Counted from the first letter of the stretch, positions 34,946-47,834 are shown. The stretch is 64,000 nt of DNA from Limanda limanda (GCF_963576545.1 NC_083653.1:20495639-20559638), one strand, 5' to 3'. Made by a program: numbers and translations. The notes: a model not told the origin generated them from the sequence alone.

Positions 34946-35630
34946 TTGTACATGCCTTTTTACGATTTGGATTTTTCGAAAAACGCACTCTTACAGGAAC
35001 CCTATGGCCTGCCAGGACAATTTATCGGATGTTTAAACCACTTCACAGACCCCTAGGAAGTTTTGGAATGACAATAAATCTTCCTGAATCTGAAATCTTG
35101 AATCTTAGAAAGTTACTCTGTTGTGGGGCTAACAGCCCATGTGGACTTTACTGCAAACGACAGAACCAATACCAGAGAGCCTTTTTTTACGATTTTGAAT
35201 TTTCCAAAACGCACTCTTAAGGGACCCCAATGCCCTGCCAGGACAATTTATCTGATGTTTAAACCACTTCAAAGACCCCTAAGAAGTTTTGGAATGACAA
35301 TAAATCTTCCTGAATCTGAAATCTTGAATGTCAGAAAGTTTATCACTTGTCCAGGTTATGTCAGCTATGGGTGTGCAGAGGCTCTGTCTGCATTCCTGTC
35401 AATCTCGATTTTCTGCACATAGCAAAGAAGCACCACATGGTTTGGCCTGCTTTTCACCAGAAATGCAAAACTACTCTTTCATTTCTACAGTGGGAACCAG
35501 AAATGCATGTGCCTTCATTCCTCTTTAGTGTCTCCACAGTTTCCCGTCCTTTCCAACTGCACCCTCTATGGAATACACAGTGTAAATGACTTGTTGCAAG
35601 GTCGCTCAAAACCTCATGTAAAAAGGCACA

Positions 35631-35703
35631 TAGCCCGTGTGAGGGTTGAACTCACGACCTTCAGATTATGAGACTGACGCGCTGCCTACTGCGCCAACGA
35701 GGC
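35631..35703 (-). tRNA. tRNA-Met-CAT: tRNA-Met (CAT); C71/U72 acceptor variant
   Basis: C2-C71 mismatch and G1-U72 wobble. Starts a block that recurs at 38235 (2,604 bp later) and resembles 29121 (6,510 bp earlier). Confidence 0.88.
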
Positions 35704-36176
35704 CAATGGTACAGAGAAAATATGTGAGAAAAAAAACCGATATTTAAAAGTAGAGGAAATATGAAGGACTACTTGTCAGTCAAATAACCATACGCATCCA
35801 ACGTCTGAAAATCCGGGATACATGTGTGTATTCTAGAACATTGCTGTCCCGTACTGGGTCCAAATAGTCCAAATGTTATGTACCAAGCCATTCGGACAAA
35901 ACCGATGGTTGCTGTCAAAACTTTGAATAATCCAGAACAAGAGTCATACAAGATGACATATCAGTGTTTGTAAATTGATTTTGAACCAGTTAACAATGAG
36001 CATAATAAATCAATGATCTTAATCCTCTTGGAGCAGGGTGGGGTTAACAGCCCATGTGGACTTTACTGCAAACGACAGAACCAACACCAGTGTGCTTTAG
36101 ACTAGAAGGAGGCTATGGACATAGCAATCAATATACCCACACTTGAGATGTAAATCATTGGCTAAAGATACTCTGT

Positions 36177-36247
36177 TGCATTAGCCGGGAATCGAACCCG
36201 GGCCTCCCGCGTGGCAGGCGAGAATTCTACCACTGAACCACCAATGC
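36177..36247 (-). tRNA. tRNA-Gly-GCC: tRNA-Gly (GCC), consensus copy
   Basis: Consensus gene. Confidence 0.97.
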
Positions 36248-36932
36248 TTGTACATGCCTTTTTACGATTTGGATTTTTCGAAAAACGCACTCTTACAGGA
36301 ACCCTATGTCCTGCCAGGACAATTTATCGGATGTTTAAACCACTTCACAGACCCCTAGGAAGTTTTGGAATGACAATAAATCTTCCTGAATCTGAAATCT
36401 TGAATCTTAGAAAGTTACTCTGTTGTGGGGCTAACAGCCCATGTGGACTTTACTGCAAACGACAGAACCAATACCAGAGAGCCTTTTTTTACGATTTTGA
36501 ATTTTCCAAAACGCACTCTTAAGGGACCCCAATGCCCTGCCAGGACAATTTATCTGATGTTTAAACCACTTCAAAAACCCCTAAGAAGTTTTGGAATGAC
36601 AATAAATCTTCCTGAATCTGAAATCTTGAATGTCAGAAAGTTTATCACTTGTCCAGGTTATGTCAGCTATGGGTGTGCAGAGGCTCTGTCTGCATTCCTG
36701 TCAATCTCGATTTTCTGCACATAGCAAAGAAGCACCACATGGTTTGGCCTGCTTTTCACCAGAAATGCAAAACTACTCTTTCATTTCTACAGTGGGAACC
36801 AGAAATGCATGTGCCTTCATTCCTCTTTAGTGTCTCCACAGTTTCCCGTCCTTTCCAACTGCACCCTCTATGGAATACACAGTGTAAATGACTTGTTGCA
36901 AGGTCGCTCAAAACCTCATGTAAAAAGGCACA

Positions 36933-37005
36933 TGCCCCGTGTGAGGGTTGAACTCACGACCTTCAGATTATGAGACTGACGCGCTGCATACTGCGCCAAC
37001 GAGGC
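36933..37005 (-). tRNA. tRNA-Met-CAT: tRNA-Met (CAT); G18-to-T in D loop / A box
   Basis: Same A-box change as 30423. In this unit the neighbouring Gly also has an A-box mutation. Confidence 0.87.
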
Positions 37006-37478
37006 CAATGGTACAGAGAAAATATGTGAGAAAAAAAAACGATATTTAAAAGTAGAGGAAATATGAAGGACTACTTGTCAGTCAAATAACCATACGCATC
37101 CAGCGTCGGAAAATTCGGGATACATGTGTGTATTCTAGAACATTGCTGTCCCGTACTAGGTCCAAATAGTCCAAATGTTATGTACCAAGCCATTTGGACA
37201 AAACCGATGGTTGTTGTCAAAACTTTGAATAATCCAGAACAAGAGTCATACAAGATGACATATCAGTGTTTGTAAATTGATTTTGAACCAGTTAACAATG
37301 AGCATAATAAATCAATGATCTTAATCCTCTTGGAGCAGGGTGGGGTTAACAGCCCATGTGGACTTTACTGCAAACGACAGAACCAACACCAGTGTGCTTT
37401 AGACTAGAAGGAGGCTATGGACATAGCAATCAATATACCCACACTTGAGATGTAAATCATTGGCTAAAGATACTCTGT

Positions 37479-37549
37479 TGCATTAGCCGGGAATCGAACC
37501 CGGGCCTCCCGCGTGGCAGGCGAGAATTCTACCACAGAACCACCAATGC
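37479..37549 (-). tRNA. tRNA-Gly-GCC: tRNA-Gly (GCC); A14-to-T in A box
   Basis: TGGTTCTGTGG replaces TGGTTCAGTGG. A14 is nearly universal: it makes the U8-A14 tertiary pair and is part of the A box. The B box is intact. Likely weakened or silent, but still a potential TFIIIC-binding site. Confidence 0.85.
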
Positions 37550-38234
37550 TTGTACATGCCTTTTTGCGATTTGGATTTTTCGAAAAACGCACTCTTACAG
37601 GAACCCTATGGCCTGCCAGGACAATTTATCGGATGGTTAAACCACTTCACAGACCCCTAGGAAGTTTTGGAATGACAATAAATCTTCCTGAATCTGAAAT
37701 CTTGAATCTTAGAAAGTTACTCTGTTGTGGGGCTAACAGCCCATGTGGACTTTACTGCAAACGACAGAACCAATACCAGAGAGCCTTTTTTTACGATTTT
37801 GAATTTTCCAAAACGCACTCTTAAGGGACCCCAATGCCCTGCCAGGACAATTTATCTGATGTTTAAACCACTTCAAAGACCCCTAAGAAGTTTTGGAATG
37901 ACAATAAATCTTCCTGAATCTGAAATCTTGAATGTCAGAAAGTTTATCACTTGTCCAGGTTATGTCAGCTATGGGTGTGCAGAGGCTCTGTCTGCATTCC
38001 TGTCAATCTCGATTTTCTGCACATAGCAAAGAAGCACCACATGGTTTGGCCTGCTTTTCACCAGAAATGCAAAACTACTCTTTCATTTCTACAGTGGGAA
38101 CCAGAAATGCATGTGCCTTCATTCCTCTTTAGTGTCTCCACAGTTTCCCGTCCTTTCCAACTGCACCCTCTATGGAATACACAGTGTAAATGACTTGTTG
38201 CAAGGTCGCTCAAAACCTCATGTAAAAAGGCACA

Positions 38235-38307
38235 TAGCCCGTGTGAGGGTTGAATTCACGACCTTCAGATTATGAGACTGACGCGCTGCCTACTGCGCCA
38301 ACGAGGC
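38235..38307 (-). tRNA. tRNA-Met-CAT: tRNA-Met (CAT); C71/U72 variant with damaged B box
   Basis: Besides the C2-C71 mismatch and G1-U72 wobble, G53 is changed to A. This breaks the conserved G53-C61 pair and alters the first conserved base of the B box. It is the only Met copy in the window with a B-box change. Probable pseudogene. Confidence 0.8.
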
Positions 38308-38780
38308 CAATGGTACAGAGAAAATATGTGAGAAAAAAAACCGATATTTAAAAGTAGAGGAAATATGAAGGACTACTTGTCAGTCAAATAACCATACGCA
38401 TCCAACGTCTGAAAATCCGGGATACATGTGTGTATTCTAGAACATTGCTGTCCCGTACTGGGTCCAAATAGTCCAAATGTTATGTACCAAGCCATTCGGA
38501 CAAAACCGATGGTTGCTGTCAAAACTTTGAATAATCCAGAACAAGAGTCATACAAGATGACATATCAGTGTTTGTAAATTGATTTTGAACCAGTTAACAA
38601 TGAGCATAATAAATCAATGATCTTAATCCTCTTGGAGCAGGGTGGGGTTAACAGCCCATGTGGACTTTACTGCAAACGACAGAACCAACACCAGTGTGCT
38701 TTAGACTAGAAGGAGGCTATGGACATAGCAATCAATATACCCACACTTGAGATGTAAATCATTGGCTAAAGATACTCTGT

Positions 38781-38851
38781 TGCATTAGCCGGGAATCGAA
38801 CCCGGGCCTCCCGCGTGGCAGGCGAGAATTCTACCACTGAACCACCAATGC
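38781..38851 (-). tRNA. tRNA-Gly-GCC: tRNA-Gly (GCC), consensus copy
   Basis: Consensus gene. Confidence 0.97.
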
Positions 38852-39536
38852 TTGTACATGCCTTTTTACGATTTGGATTTTTCGAAAAACGCACTCTTAC
38901 AGGAACCCTATGTCCTGCCAGGACAATTTATCGGATGTTTAAACCACTTCACAGACCCCTAGGAAGTTTTGGAATGACAATAAATCTTCCTGAATCTGAA
39001 ATCTTGAATCTTAGAAAGTTACTCTGTTGTGGGGCTAACAGCCCATGTGGACTTTACTGCAAACGACAGAACCAATACCAGAGAGCCTTTTTTTACGATT
39101 TTGAATTTTCCAAAACGCACTCTTAAGGGACCCCAATGCCCTGCCAGGACAATTTATCTGATGTTTAAACCACTTCAAAAACCCCTAAGAAGTTTTGGAA
39201 TGACAATAAATCTTCCTGAATCTGAAATCTTGAATGTCAGAAAGTTTATCACTTGTCCAGGTTATGTCAGCTATGGGTGTGCAGAGGCTCTGTCTGCATT
39301 CCTGTCAATCTCGATTTTCTGCACATAGCAAAGAAGCACCACATGGTTTGGCCTGCTTTTCACCAGAAATGCAAAACTACTCTTTCATTTCTACAGTGGG
39401 AACCAGAAATGCATGTGCCTTCATTCCTCTTTAGTGTCTCCACAGTTTCCCGTCCTTTCCAACTGCACCCTCTATGGAATACACAGTGTAAATGACTTGT
39501 TGCAAGGTCGCTCAAAACCTCATGTAAAAAGGCACA

Positions 39537-39609
39537 TGCCCCGTGTGAGGGTTGAACTCACGACCTTCAGATTATGAGACTGACGCGCTGCATACTGCGC
39601 CAACGAGGC
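39537..39609 (-). tRNA. tRNA-Met-CAT: tRNA-Met (CAT); G18-to-T in D loop / A box
   Basis: Same A-box change as 30423; here the neighbouring Gly is normal. Confidence 0.87.
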
Positions 39610-40082
39610 CAATGGTACAGAGAAAATATGTGAGAAAAAAAAACGATATTTAAAAGTAGAGGAAATATGAAGGACTACTTGTCAGTCAAATAACCATACG
39701 CATCCAACGTCGGAAAATTCGGGATACATGTGTGTATTCTAGAACATTGCTGTCCCGTACTAGGTCCAAATAGTCCAAATGTTATGTACCAAGCCATTTG
39801 GACAAAACCGATGGTTGTTGTCAAAACTTTGAATAATCCAGAACAAGAGTCATACAAGATGACATATCAGTGTTTGTAAATTGATTTTGAACCAGTTAAC
39901 AATGAGCATAATAAATCAATGATCTTAATCCTCTTGGAGCAGGGTGGGGTTAACAGCCCATGTGGACTTTACTGCAAACGACAGAACCAACACCAGTGTG
40001 CTTTAGACTAGAAGGAGGCTATGGACATAGCAATCAATATACCCACACTTGAGATGTAAATCATTGGCTAAAGATACTCTGT

Positions 40083-40153
40083 TGCATTAGCCGGGAATCG
40101 AACCCGGGCCTCCCGCGTGGCAGGCGAGAATTCTACCACTGAACCACCAATGC
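40083..40153 (-). tRNA. tRNA-Gly-GCC: tRNA-Gly (GCC), consensus copy
   Basis: Consensus gene; last gene before the higher-order block that starts at 40216. Confidence 0.97.
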
Positions 40154-40612
40154 TTGTACATGCCTTTTTGCGATTTGGATTTTTCGAAAAACGCACTCTT
40201 ACAGGAACCCTATGGCCTGCCAGGACAATTTATCTGATGTTTAAACCACTTCAAAGACCCCTAAGAAGTTTTGGAGTGACAATAAATCTTCCTGAATCTG
40301 AAATCTTGAATTTCAGAAAGTTGATCACTTGTCCAGGTTATGTCAGCTATGGGTGTGCAGAGGCTCTGTCTGCATTCCTGTCAATCTCGATTTTCTGCAC
40401 ATAGCAAAGAAGCACCACATGGTTTGGCCTGCTTTTCACCAGAAATGCAAAACTACTCTTTCATTTCTACAGTGGGAACCAGAAATGCATGTGCCTTCAT
40501 TCCTCTTTAGTGTCTCCACAGTTTCCCGTCCTTTCCAACTGCACCCTCTATGGAATACACAGTGTAAATGACTTGTTGCAAGGTCGCTCAAAACCTCATG
40601 TAAAAAGGCACA

Positions 40613-40685
40613 TGCCCCGTGTGAGGGTTGAACTCACGACCTTCAGATTATGAGACTGACGCGCTGCCTACTGCGCCAACGAGGC
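40613..40685 (-). tRNA. tRNA-Met-CAT: tRNA-Met (CAT), consensus copy
   Basis: Consensus gene. The unit before it has only one 226-bp repeat copy, so it is 1,076 bp from the preceding Met. Confidence 0.97.
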
Positions 40686-41158
40686 CAATGGTACAGAGAA
40701 AATATGTGAGAAAAAAAAACGATATTTAAAAGTAGAGGAAATATGAAGGACTACTTGTCAGTCAAATAACCATACGCATCCAACGTCGGAAAATTCGGGA
40801 TACATGTGTGTATTCTAGAACATTGCTGTCCCGTACTGGGTCCAAATAGTCCAAATGTTATGTACCAAGCCATTCGGACAAAACCGATGGTTGCTGTCAA
40901 AACTTTGAATAATCCAGAACAAGAGTCATACAAGATGACATATCAGTGTTTGTAAATTGATTTTGAACCAGTTAACAATGAGCATAATAAATCAATGATC
41001 TTAATCCTCTTGGAGCAGGGTGGGGTTAACAGCCCATGTGGACTTTACTGCAAACGACAGAACCAACACCAGTGTGCTTTAGACTAGAAGGAGGCTATGG
41101 ACATAGCAATCAATATACCCACACTTGAGATGTAAATCATTGGCTAAAGATACTCTGT

Positions 41159-41229
41159 TGCATTAGCCGGGAATCGAACCCGGGCCTCCCGCGTGGCAGG
41201 CGAGAATTCTACCACTGAACCACCAATGC
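41159..41229 (-). tRNA. tRNA-Gly-GCC: tRNA-Gly (GCC), consensus copy
   Basis: Consensus gene; the 5' flank has TTGTATATG instead of TTGTACATG, a marker shared with 43763, 51150, 53754 and 62084. Confidence 0.97.
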
Positions 41230-41914
41230 TTGTATATGCCTTTTTACGATTTGGATTTTTCGAAAAACGCACTCTTACAGGAACCCTATGGCCTGCCAGG
41301 ACAATTTATCGGATGTTTAAACCACTTCACAGACCCCTAGGAAGTTTTGGAATGACAATAAATCTTCCTGAATCTGAAATCTTGAATCTTAGAAAGTTAC
41401 TCTGTTGTGGGGCTAACAGCCCATGTGGACTTTACTGCAAACGACAGAAGCAATACCAGAGAGCCTTTTTTTACGATTTTGAATTTTCCAAAACGCACTC
41501 TTAAGGGACCCCAATGCCCTGCCAGGACAATTTATCTGATGTTTAAACCACTTCAAAGACCCCTAAGAAGTTTTGGAATGACAATAAATCTTCCTGAATC
41601 TGAAATCTTGAATGTCAGAAAGTTGATCACTTGTCCAGGTTATGTCAGCTATGGGTGTGCAGAGGCTCTGTCTGCATTCCTGTCAATCTCGATTTTCTGC
41701 ACATAGCAAAGAAGCACCACATGGTTTGGCCTGCTTTTCACCAGAAATGCAAAACTACTCTTTCATTTCTACAGTGGGAACCAGAAATGCATGTGCCTTC
41801 ATTCCTCTTTAGTGTCTCCACAGTTTCCCGTCCTTTCCAACTGCACCCTCTATGGAATACACAGTGTAAATGACTTGTTGCAAGGTCGCTCAAAACCTCA
41901 TGTAAAAAGGCACA

Positions 41915-41987
41915 TGCCCCGTGTGAGGGTTGAACTCACGACCTTCAGATTATGAGACTGACGCGCTGCATACTGCGCCAACGAGGC
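41915..41987 (-). tRNA. tRNA-Met-CAT: tRNA-Met (CAT); G18-to-T in D loop / A box
   Basis: A-box change as at 30423; paired with an A-box-mutated Gly. Confidence 0.87.
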
Positions 41988-42460
41988 CAATGGTACAGAG
42001 AAAATATGTGAGAAAAAAAAACGATATTTAAAAGTAGAGGAAATATGAAGGACTACTTGTCAGTCAAATAACCATACGCATCCAACGTCGGAAAATTCGG
42101 GATACATGTGTGTATTCTAGAACATTGCTGTCCCGTACTAGGTCCAAATAGTCCAAATGTTATGTACCAAGCCATTTGGACAAAACCGATGGTTGTTGTC
42201 AAAACTTTGAATAATCCAGAACAAGAGTCATACAAGATGACATATCAGTGTTTGTAAATTGATTTTGAACCAGTTAACAATGAGCATAATAAATCAATGA
42301 TCTTAATCCTCTTGGAGCAGGGTGGGGTTAACAGCCCATGTGGACTTTACTGCAAACGACAGAACCAACACCAGTGTGCTTTAGACTAGAAGGAGGCTAT
42401 GGACATAGCAATCAATATACCCACACTTGAGATGTAAATCATTGGCTAAAGATACTCTGT

Positions 42461-42531
42461 TGCATTAGCCGGGAATCGAACCCGGGCCTCCCGCGTGGCA
42501 GGCGAGAATTCTACCACAGAACCACCAATGC
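42461..42531 (-). tRNA. tRNA-Gly-GCC: tRNA-Gly (GCC); A14-to-T in A box
   Basis: Same A14 change as 37479. Confidence 0.85.
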
Positions 42532-43216
42532 TTGTACATGCCTTTTTGCGATTTGGATTTTTCGAAAAACGCACTCTTACAGGAACCCTATGGCCTGCCA
42601 GGACAATTTATCGGATGGTTAAACCACTTCACAGACCCCTAGGAAGTTTTGGAATGACAATAAATCTTCCTGAATCTGAAATCTTGAATCTTAGAAAGTT
42701 ACTCTGTTGTGGGGCTAACAGCCCATGTGGACTTTACTGCAAACGACAGAACCAATACCAGAGAGCCTTTTTTTACGATTTTGAATTTTCCAAAACGCAC
42801 TCTTAAGGGACCCCAATGCCCTGCCAGGACAATTTATCTGATGTTTAAACCACTTCAAAGACCCCTAAGAAGTTTTGGAATGACAATAAATCTTCCTGAA
42901 TCTGAAATCTTGAATGTCAGAAAGTTTATCACTTGTCCAGGTTATGTCAGCTATGGGTGTGCAGAGGCTCTGTCTGCATTCCTGTCAATCTCGATTTTCT
43001 GCACATAGCAAAGAAGCACCACATGGTTTGGCCTGCTTTTCACCAGAAATGCAAAACTACTCTTTCATTTCTACAGTGGGAACCAGAAATGCATGTGCCT
43101 TCATTCCTCTTTAGTGTCTCCACAGTTTCCCGTCCTTTCCAACTGCACCCTCTATGGAATACACAGTGTAAATGACTTGTTGCAAGGTCGCTCAAAACCT
43201 CATGTAAAAAGGCACA

Positions 43217-43289
43217 TGCCCCGTGTGAGGGTTGAACTCACGACCTTCAGATTATGAGACTGACGCGCTGCCTACTGCGCCAACGAGGC
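43217..43289 (-). tRNA. tRNA-Met-CAT: tRNA-Met (CAT), consensus copy
   Basis: Consensus gene. Confidence 0.97.
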
Positions 43290-43762
43290 CAATGGTACAG
43301 AGAAAATATGTGAGAAAAAAAAACGATATTTAAAAGTAGAGGAAATATGAAGGACTACTTGTCAGTCAAATAACCATACGCATCCAACGTCGGAAAATTC
43401 GGGATACATGTGTGTATTCTAGAACATTGCTGTCCCGTACTGGGTCCAAATAGTCCAAATGTTATGTACCAAGCCATTCGGACAAAACCGATGGTTGCTG
43501 TCAAAACTTTGAATAATCCAGAACAAGAGTCATACAAGATGACATATCAGTGTTTGTAAATTGATTTTGAACCAGTTAACAATGAGCATAATAAATCAAT
43601 GATCTTAATCCTCTTGGAGCAGGGTGGGGTTAACAGCCCATGTGGACTTTACTGCAAACGACAGAACCAACACCAGTGTGCTTTAGACTAGAAGGAGGCT
43701 ATGGACATAGCAATCAATATACCCACACTTGAGATGTAAATCATTGGCTAAAGATACTCTGT

Positions 43763-43833
43763 TGCATTAGCCGGGAATCGAACCCGGGCCTCCCGCGTGG
43801 CAGGCGAGAATTCTACCACTGAACCACCAATGC
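43763..43833 (-). tRNA. tRNA-Gly-GCC: tRNA-Gly (GCC), consensus copy
   Basis: Consensus gene. Confidence 0.97.
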
Positions 43834-44502
43834 TTGTATATGCCTTTTTACGATTTGGATTTTTCGAAAAACGCACTCTTACAGGAACCCTATGGCCTGC
43901 CAGGACAATTTATCGGATGTTTAAACCACTTCACAGACCCCTAGGAAGTTTTGGAATGACAATAAATCTTCCTGAATCTGAAATCTTGAATCTTAGAAAG
44001 TTACTCTGTTGTGGGGCTAACAGCCCATGTGGACTTTACTGCAAACGACAGAAGCAATACCAGAGAGCCTTTTTTTACGATTTTGAATTTTCCAAAACGC
44101 ACTCTTAAGGGACCCCAATGCCCTGCCAGGACAATTTATCTGATGTTTAAACCACTTCAAAGACCCCTAAGAAGTTTTGGAATGACAATAAATCTTCCTG
44201 AATCTGAAATCTTGAATGTCAGAAAGTTGATCACTTGTCCAGGTTATGTCAGCTATGGGTGTGCAGAGGCTCTGTCTGCATTCCTGTCAATCTCGATTTT
44301 CTGCACATAGCAAAGAAGCACCACATGGTTTGGCCTGCTTTTCACCAGAAATGCAAAACTACTCTTTCATTTCTACAGTGGGAACCAGAAATGCATGTGC
44401 CTTCATTCCTCTTTAGTGTCTCCACAGTTTCCCGTCCTTTCCAACTGCACAGTGTAAATGACTTGTTGCAAGGTCACTCAAAACCTCATGTAAAAAGGCA
44501 CA

Positions 44503-44575
44503 TGCCCCATGTGAGGGTTGAACTCACGACCTTCAGATTATGAGACTGACGCGCTGCCTACTGCGCCAACGAGGC
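44503..44575 (-). tRNA. tRNA-Met-CAT: tRNA-Met (CAT), U67 variant, in a Met-only unit
   Basis: C67 is changed to T, giving a G6-U67 wobble; otherwise consensus. The unit has lost its Gly gene: 67-70 bp upstream of the Met the spacer is joined to the internal repeat at 44642-44645, with ACTT shared by both sides. Confidence 0.94.
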
Positions 44576-44641
44576 CAATGGTACAGAGAAAATATGTGAG
44601 AAACAAAACGATATTTAAAAGTAGAGGAAATAGGAAGGACT

Positions 44642-44702
44642 ACTTCACAGACCCCTAGGAAGTTTTGGAATGACAATAAATCTTCCTGAATCTGAATCTG
44701 AA
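44642..44702. repeat. Gly-deletion joint with 6-bp tandem duplication
   Basis: GGACTACTT (normally followed by GTCAGTC) runs directly into CACAGACCCCTAGG (normally preceded by AAACCACTT). This deletes 571 bp including tRNA-Gly across a 4-bp ACTT microhomology. Nearby, GAATCT is duplicated (CCTGAATCTGAATCTGAAA). The same joint is at 46691, 50007, 54633, 55573, 57622 and 60941; the 6-bp duplication is absent only in the one following 54633. Confidence 0.9.
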
Positions 44703-45058
44703 ATCTTGAATCTTAGAAAGTAACTCTGTTGTGGGGCTAACAGCCCATGTGGACTTTACTGCAAACGACAGAAACAATACCAGAGAGCCTTTTTTTACGA
44801 TTTAGAATTTTCCAAAACGCACTCTTAAGGGACCCCAATGCCCTGCCAGGACAATTTATCTGATGTTTAAACCACTTCAAAGACCCCTAAGAAGTTTTGG
44901 AGTGACAATAAATCTTCCTGAATCTGAAATCTTGAATTTCAAAAAGTTGATCACTTGTCCAGGTTATGGCAGCTATGGGTGTGCAGAGGCTCTGTCTGCA
45001 TTCCTGTCAATCTCGATTTTCTGCACATAGCAAAGAAGCACCACATGGTTTGGCCTGC

Positions 45059-45085
45059 AAGTAGTCTAAATTGCAGCTGCTCTGC
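45059..45085. repeat. 27-bp insertion, copy 1
   Basis: A 27-bp segment beginning AAGTAGTCTAAATTG and ending GCAGCTGCTCTGC lies between GGCCTGC and TTTTCACC, with CTGC on both sides. It contains the palindrome GCAGCTGC. Found only at 45059, 47082, 55990 and 58013. Too short to identify as a mobile element. Confidence 0.85.
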
Positions 45086-45265
45086 TTTTCACCAGAAATG
45101 CAAAACTACTCTTTCATTTCTACAGTGGGAACCAGAAATGCATGTGCCTTCATTCCTCTTTAGTGTCTCCACAGTTTCCCGTCCTTTCCAACTGCACCCT
45201 CTATGGAATACACAGTGTAAATGACTTGTTGCAAGGTCGCTCAAAACCTCATGTAAAAAGGCACA

Positions 45266-45338
45266 TAGCCCGTGTGAGGGTTGAACTCACGACCTTCAGA
45301 TTATGAGACTGACGCGCTGCCTACTGCGCCAACGAGGC
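45266..45338 (-). tRNA. tRNA-Met-CAT: tRNA-Met (CAT); C71/U72 acceptor variant
   Basis: C2-C71 mismatch and G1-U72 wobble. Confidence 0.88.
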
Positions 45339-45798
45339 CAATGGTACAGAGAAAATATGTGAGAAAAAAAAACGATATTTAAAAGTAGAGGAAATATGAA
45401 GGACTACTTGTCAGTCAAATAACCATACGCATCCAACGTCGGAAAATTCGGGATACATGTGTGTATTCTAGAACATTGCTGTCCCGTACTGGGTCCAAAT
45501 AGTCCAAATGTTATGTACCAAGCCATTCGGACAAAACCGATGGTTGCTGTCAAAACTTTGAATAATCCAGAACAAGAGTCATACAAGATGACATATCAGT
45601 GTTTGTAAATTGATTTTGAACCAGTTAACAATGAGCATAATAAATCAATGATCTTAATCCTCTTGGAGCAGGGTGGGGTTAACAGCCCATGTGGACTTTA
45701 CTGCAAACGACAGAACCAACACCAGTGTGCTTTAGACTAGAAGGAGGCTATGGACATAGCAATCAATATACCCACACTTGAGATGTAAATCATTGGCT

Positions 45799-45803
45799 AA
45801 AAA
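45799..45803 (-). terminator. T5 terminator gained by a tRNA-Gly copy
   Basis: CTAAAAATAC replaces CTAAAGATAC. The single G-to-A change turns the usual ATCTTT into ATTTTT on the minus strand, beginning 9 nt after the Gly at 45812. This is the position and form of a normal pol III terminator, which other Gly copies lack. Recurs at 56730-56734 in block B. Confidence 0.8.
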
Positions 45804-45811
45804 TACTCTGT

Positions 45812-45882
45812 TGCATTAGCCGGGAATCGAACCCGGGCCTCCCGCGTGGCAGGCGAGAATTCTACCACTGAACCACCAATGC
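45812..45882 (-). tRNA. tRNA-Gly-GCC: tRNA-Gly (GCC), consensus copy with proximal T5 terminator
   Basis: Consensus gene body, and one of only two Gly copies in the window with a T5 tract within 15 nt of its 3' end. Confidence 0.97.
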
Positions 45883-46551
45883 TTGTACATGCCTTTTTAC
45901 GATTTGGATTTTTCGAAAAACGCACTCTTACAGGAACCCTATGGCCTGCCAGGACAATTTATCGGATGTTTAAACCACTTCACAGACCCCTAGGAAGTTT
46001 TGGAATGACAATAAATCTTCCTGAATCTGAAATCTTGAATCTTAGAAAGTTACTCTGTTGTGGGGCTAACAGCCCATGTGGACTTTACTGCAAACGACAG
46101 AAGCAATACCAGAGAGCCTTTTTTTACGATTTTGAATTTTCCAAAACGCACTCTTAAGGGACCCCAATGCCCTGCCAGGACAATTTATCTGATGTTTAAA
46201 CCACTTCAAAGACCCCTAAGAAGTTTTGGAATGACAATAAATCTTCCTGAATCTGAAATCTTGAATGTCAGAAAGTTGATCACTTGTCCAGGTTATGTCA
46301 GCTATGGGTGTGCAGAGGCTCTGTCTGCATTCCTGTCAATCTCGATTTTCTGCACATAGCAAAGAAGCACCACATGGTTTGGCCTGCTTTTCACCAGAAA
46401 TGCAAAACTACTCTTTCATTTCTACAGTGGGAACCAGAAATGCATGTGCCTTCATTCCTCTTTAGTGTCTCCACAGTTTCCCGTCCTTTCCAACTGCACA
46501 GTGTAAATGACTTGTTGCAAGGTCACTCAAAACCTCATGTAAAAAGGCACA

Positions 46552-46624
46552 TGCCCCGTGTGAGGGTTGAACTCACGACCTTCAGATTATGAGACTGACG
46601 CGCTGCCTACTGCGCCAACGAGGC
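46552..46624 (-). tRNA. tRNA-Met-CAT: tRNA-Met (CAT), consensus, in a Met-only unit
   Basis: Consensus gene; Gly lost by the ACTT-joint deletion (46691). The following spacer also lacks 26 bp in the T-rich start of repeat copy b (TTTTTTTACTTAAGGG near 46850). Confidence 0.97.
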
Positions 46625-47081
46625 CAATGGTACAGAGAAAATATGTGAGAAACAAAACGATATTTAAAAGTAGAGGAAATAGGAAGGACTACTTCACAGA
46701 CCCCTAGGAAGTTTTGGAATGACAATAAATCTTCCTGAATCTGAATCTGAAATCTTGAATCTTAGAAAGTAACTCTGTTGTGGGGCTAACAGCCCATGTG
46801 GACTTTACTGCAAACGACAGAAGCAATACCAGAGAGCCTTTTTTTACTTAAGGGACCCCAATGCCCTGCCAGGACAATTTATCTGATGTTTAAACCACTT
46901 CAAAGACCCCTAAGAAGTTTTGGAATGACAATAAATCTTCCTGAATCTGAAATCTTGAATCTCAGAAAGTTGATCACTTGTCCAGGTTATGGCAGCGATG
47001 GGTGTGCAGAGGCTCTGTCTGCATTCCTGTCAATCTTGATTTTCTGCACATAGCAAAGAAGCACCACATGGTTTGGCCTGC

Positions 47082-47108
47082 AAGTAGTCTAAATTGCAGC
47101 TGCTCTGC
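47082..47108. repeat. 27-bp insertion, copy 2
   Basis: Same insertion as at 45059, at the same place in the unit. Confidence 0.85.
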
Positions 47109-47288
47109 TTTTCACCAGAAATGCAAAACTACTCTTTCATTTCTACAGTGGGAACCAGAAATGCATGTGCCTTCATTCCTCTTTAGTGTCTCCACAGTTT
47201 CCCGTCCTTTCCAACTGCACCCTCTATGGAATACACAGTGTAAATGACTTGTTGCAAGGTCGCTCAAAACCTCATGTAAAAAGGCACA

Positions 47289-47361
47289 TGCCCCGTGTGA
47301 GGGTTGAACTCACGACCTTCAGATTATGAGACTGACGCGCTGCCTACTGCGCCAACGAGGC
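47289..47361 (-). tRNA. tRNA-Met-CAT: tRNA-Met (CAT), consensus copy
   Basis: Consensus gene. Confidence 0.97.
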
Positions 47362-47834
47362 CAATGGTACAGAGAAAATATGTGAGAAAAAAAAACGATA
47401 TTTAAAAGTAGAGGAAATATGAAGGACTACTTGTCAGTCAAATAACCATACGCATCCAACGTCTGAAAATTCGGGATACATGTGTGTATTCTAGAACATT
47501 GCTGTCCCGTACTGGGTCCAAATAGTCCAAATGTTATGTACCAAGCCATTCGGACAAAACCGATGGTTGCTGTCAAAACTTTGAATAATCCAGAACAAGA
47601 GTCATACAAGATGACATATCAGTGTTTGTAAATTGATTTTGAACCAGTTAACAATGAGCATAATAAATCAATGATCTTAATCCTCTTGGAGCAGGGTGGG
47701 GTTAACAGCCCATGTGGACTTTACTGCAAACAACAGAACCAACACCAGTGTGCTTTAGACTAGAAGGAGGCTATGGACATAGCAATCAATATACCCACAC
47801 TTGAGATGTAAATCATTGGCTAAAGATACTCTGT

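Larger units (their letters stand above)
35600..40150. repeat. Two-unit (2,604-bp) higher-order period
   Basis: C71/U72 Met units and G18-mutant Met units alternate here (35631, 36933, 38235, 39537) with a 2,604-bp period. The same pair occurs at 29121 and 30423, 6,510 bp earlier. The odd units also share CTATGTCCTGCC and CTTCAAAAACCCC markers. Limits are approximate. Confidence 0.82.
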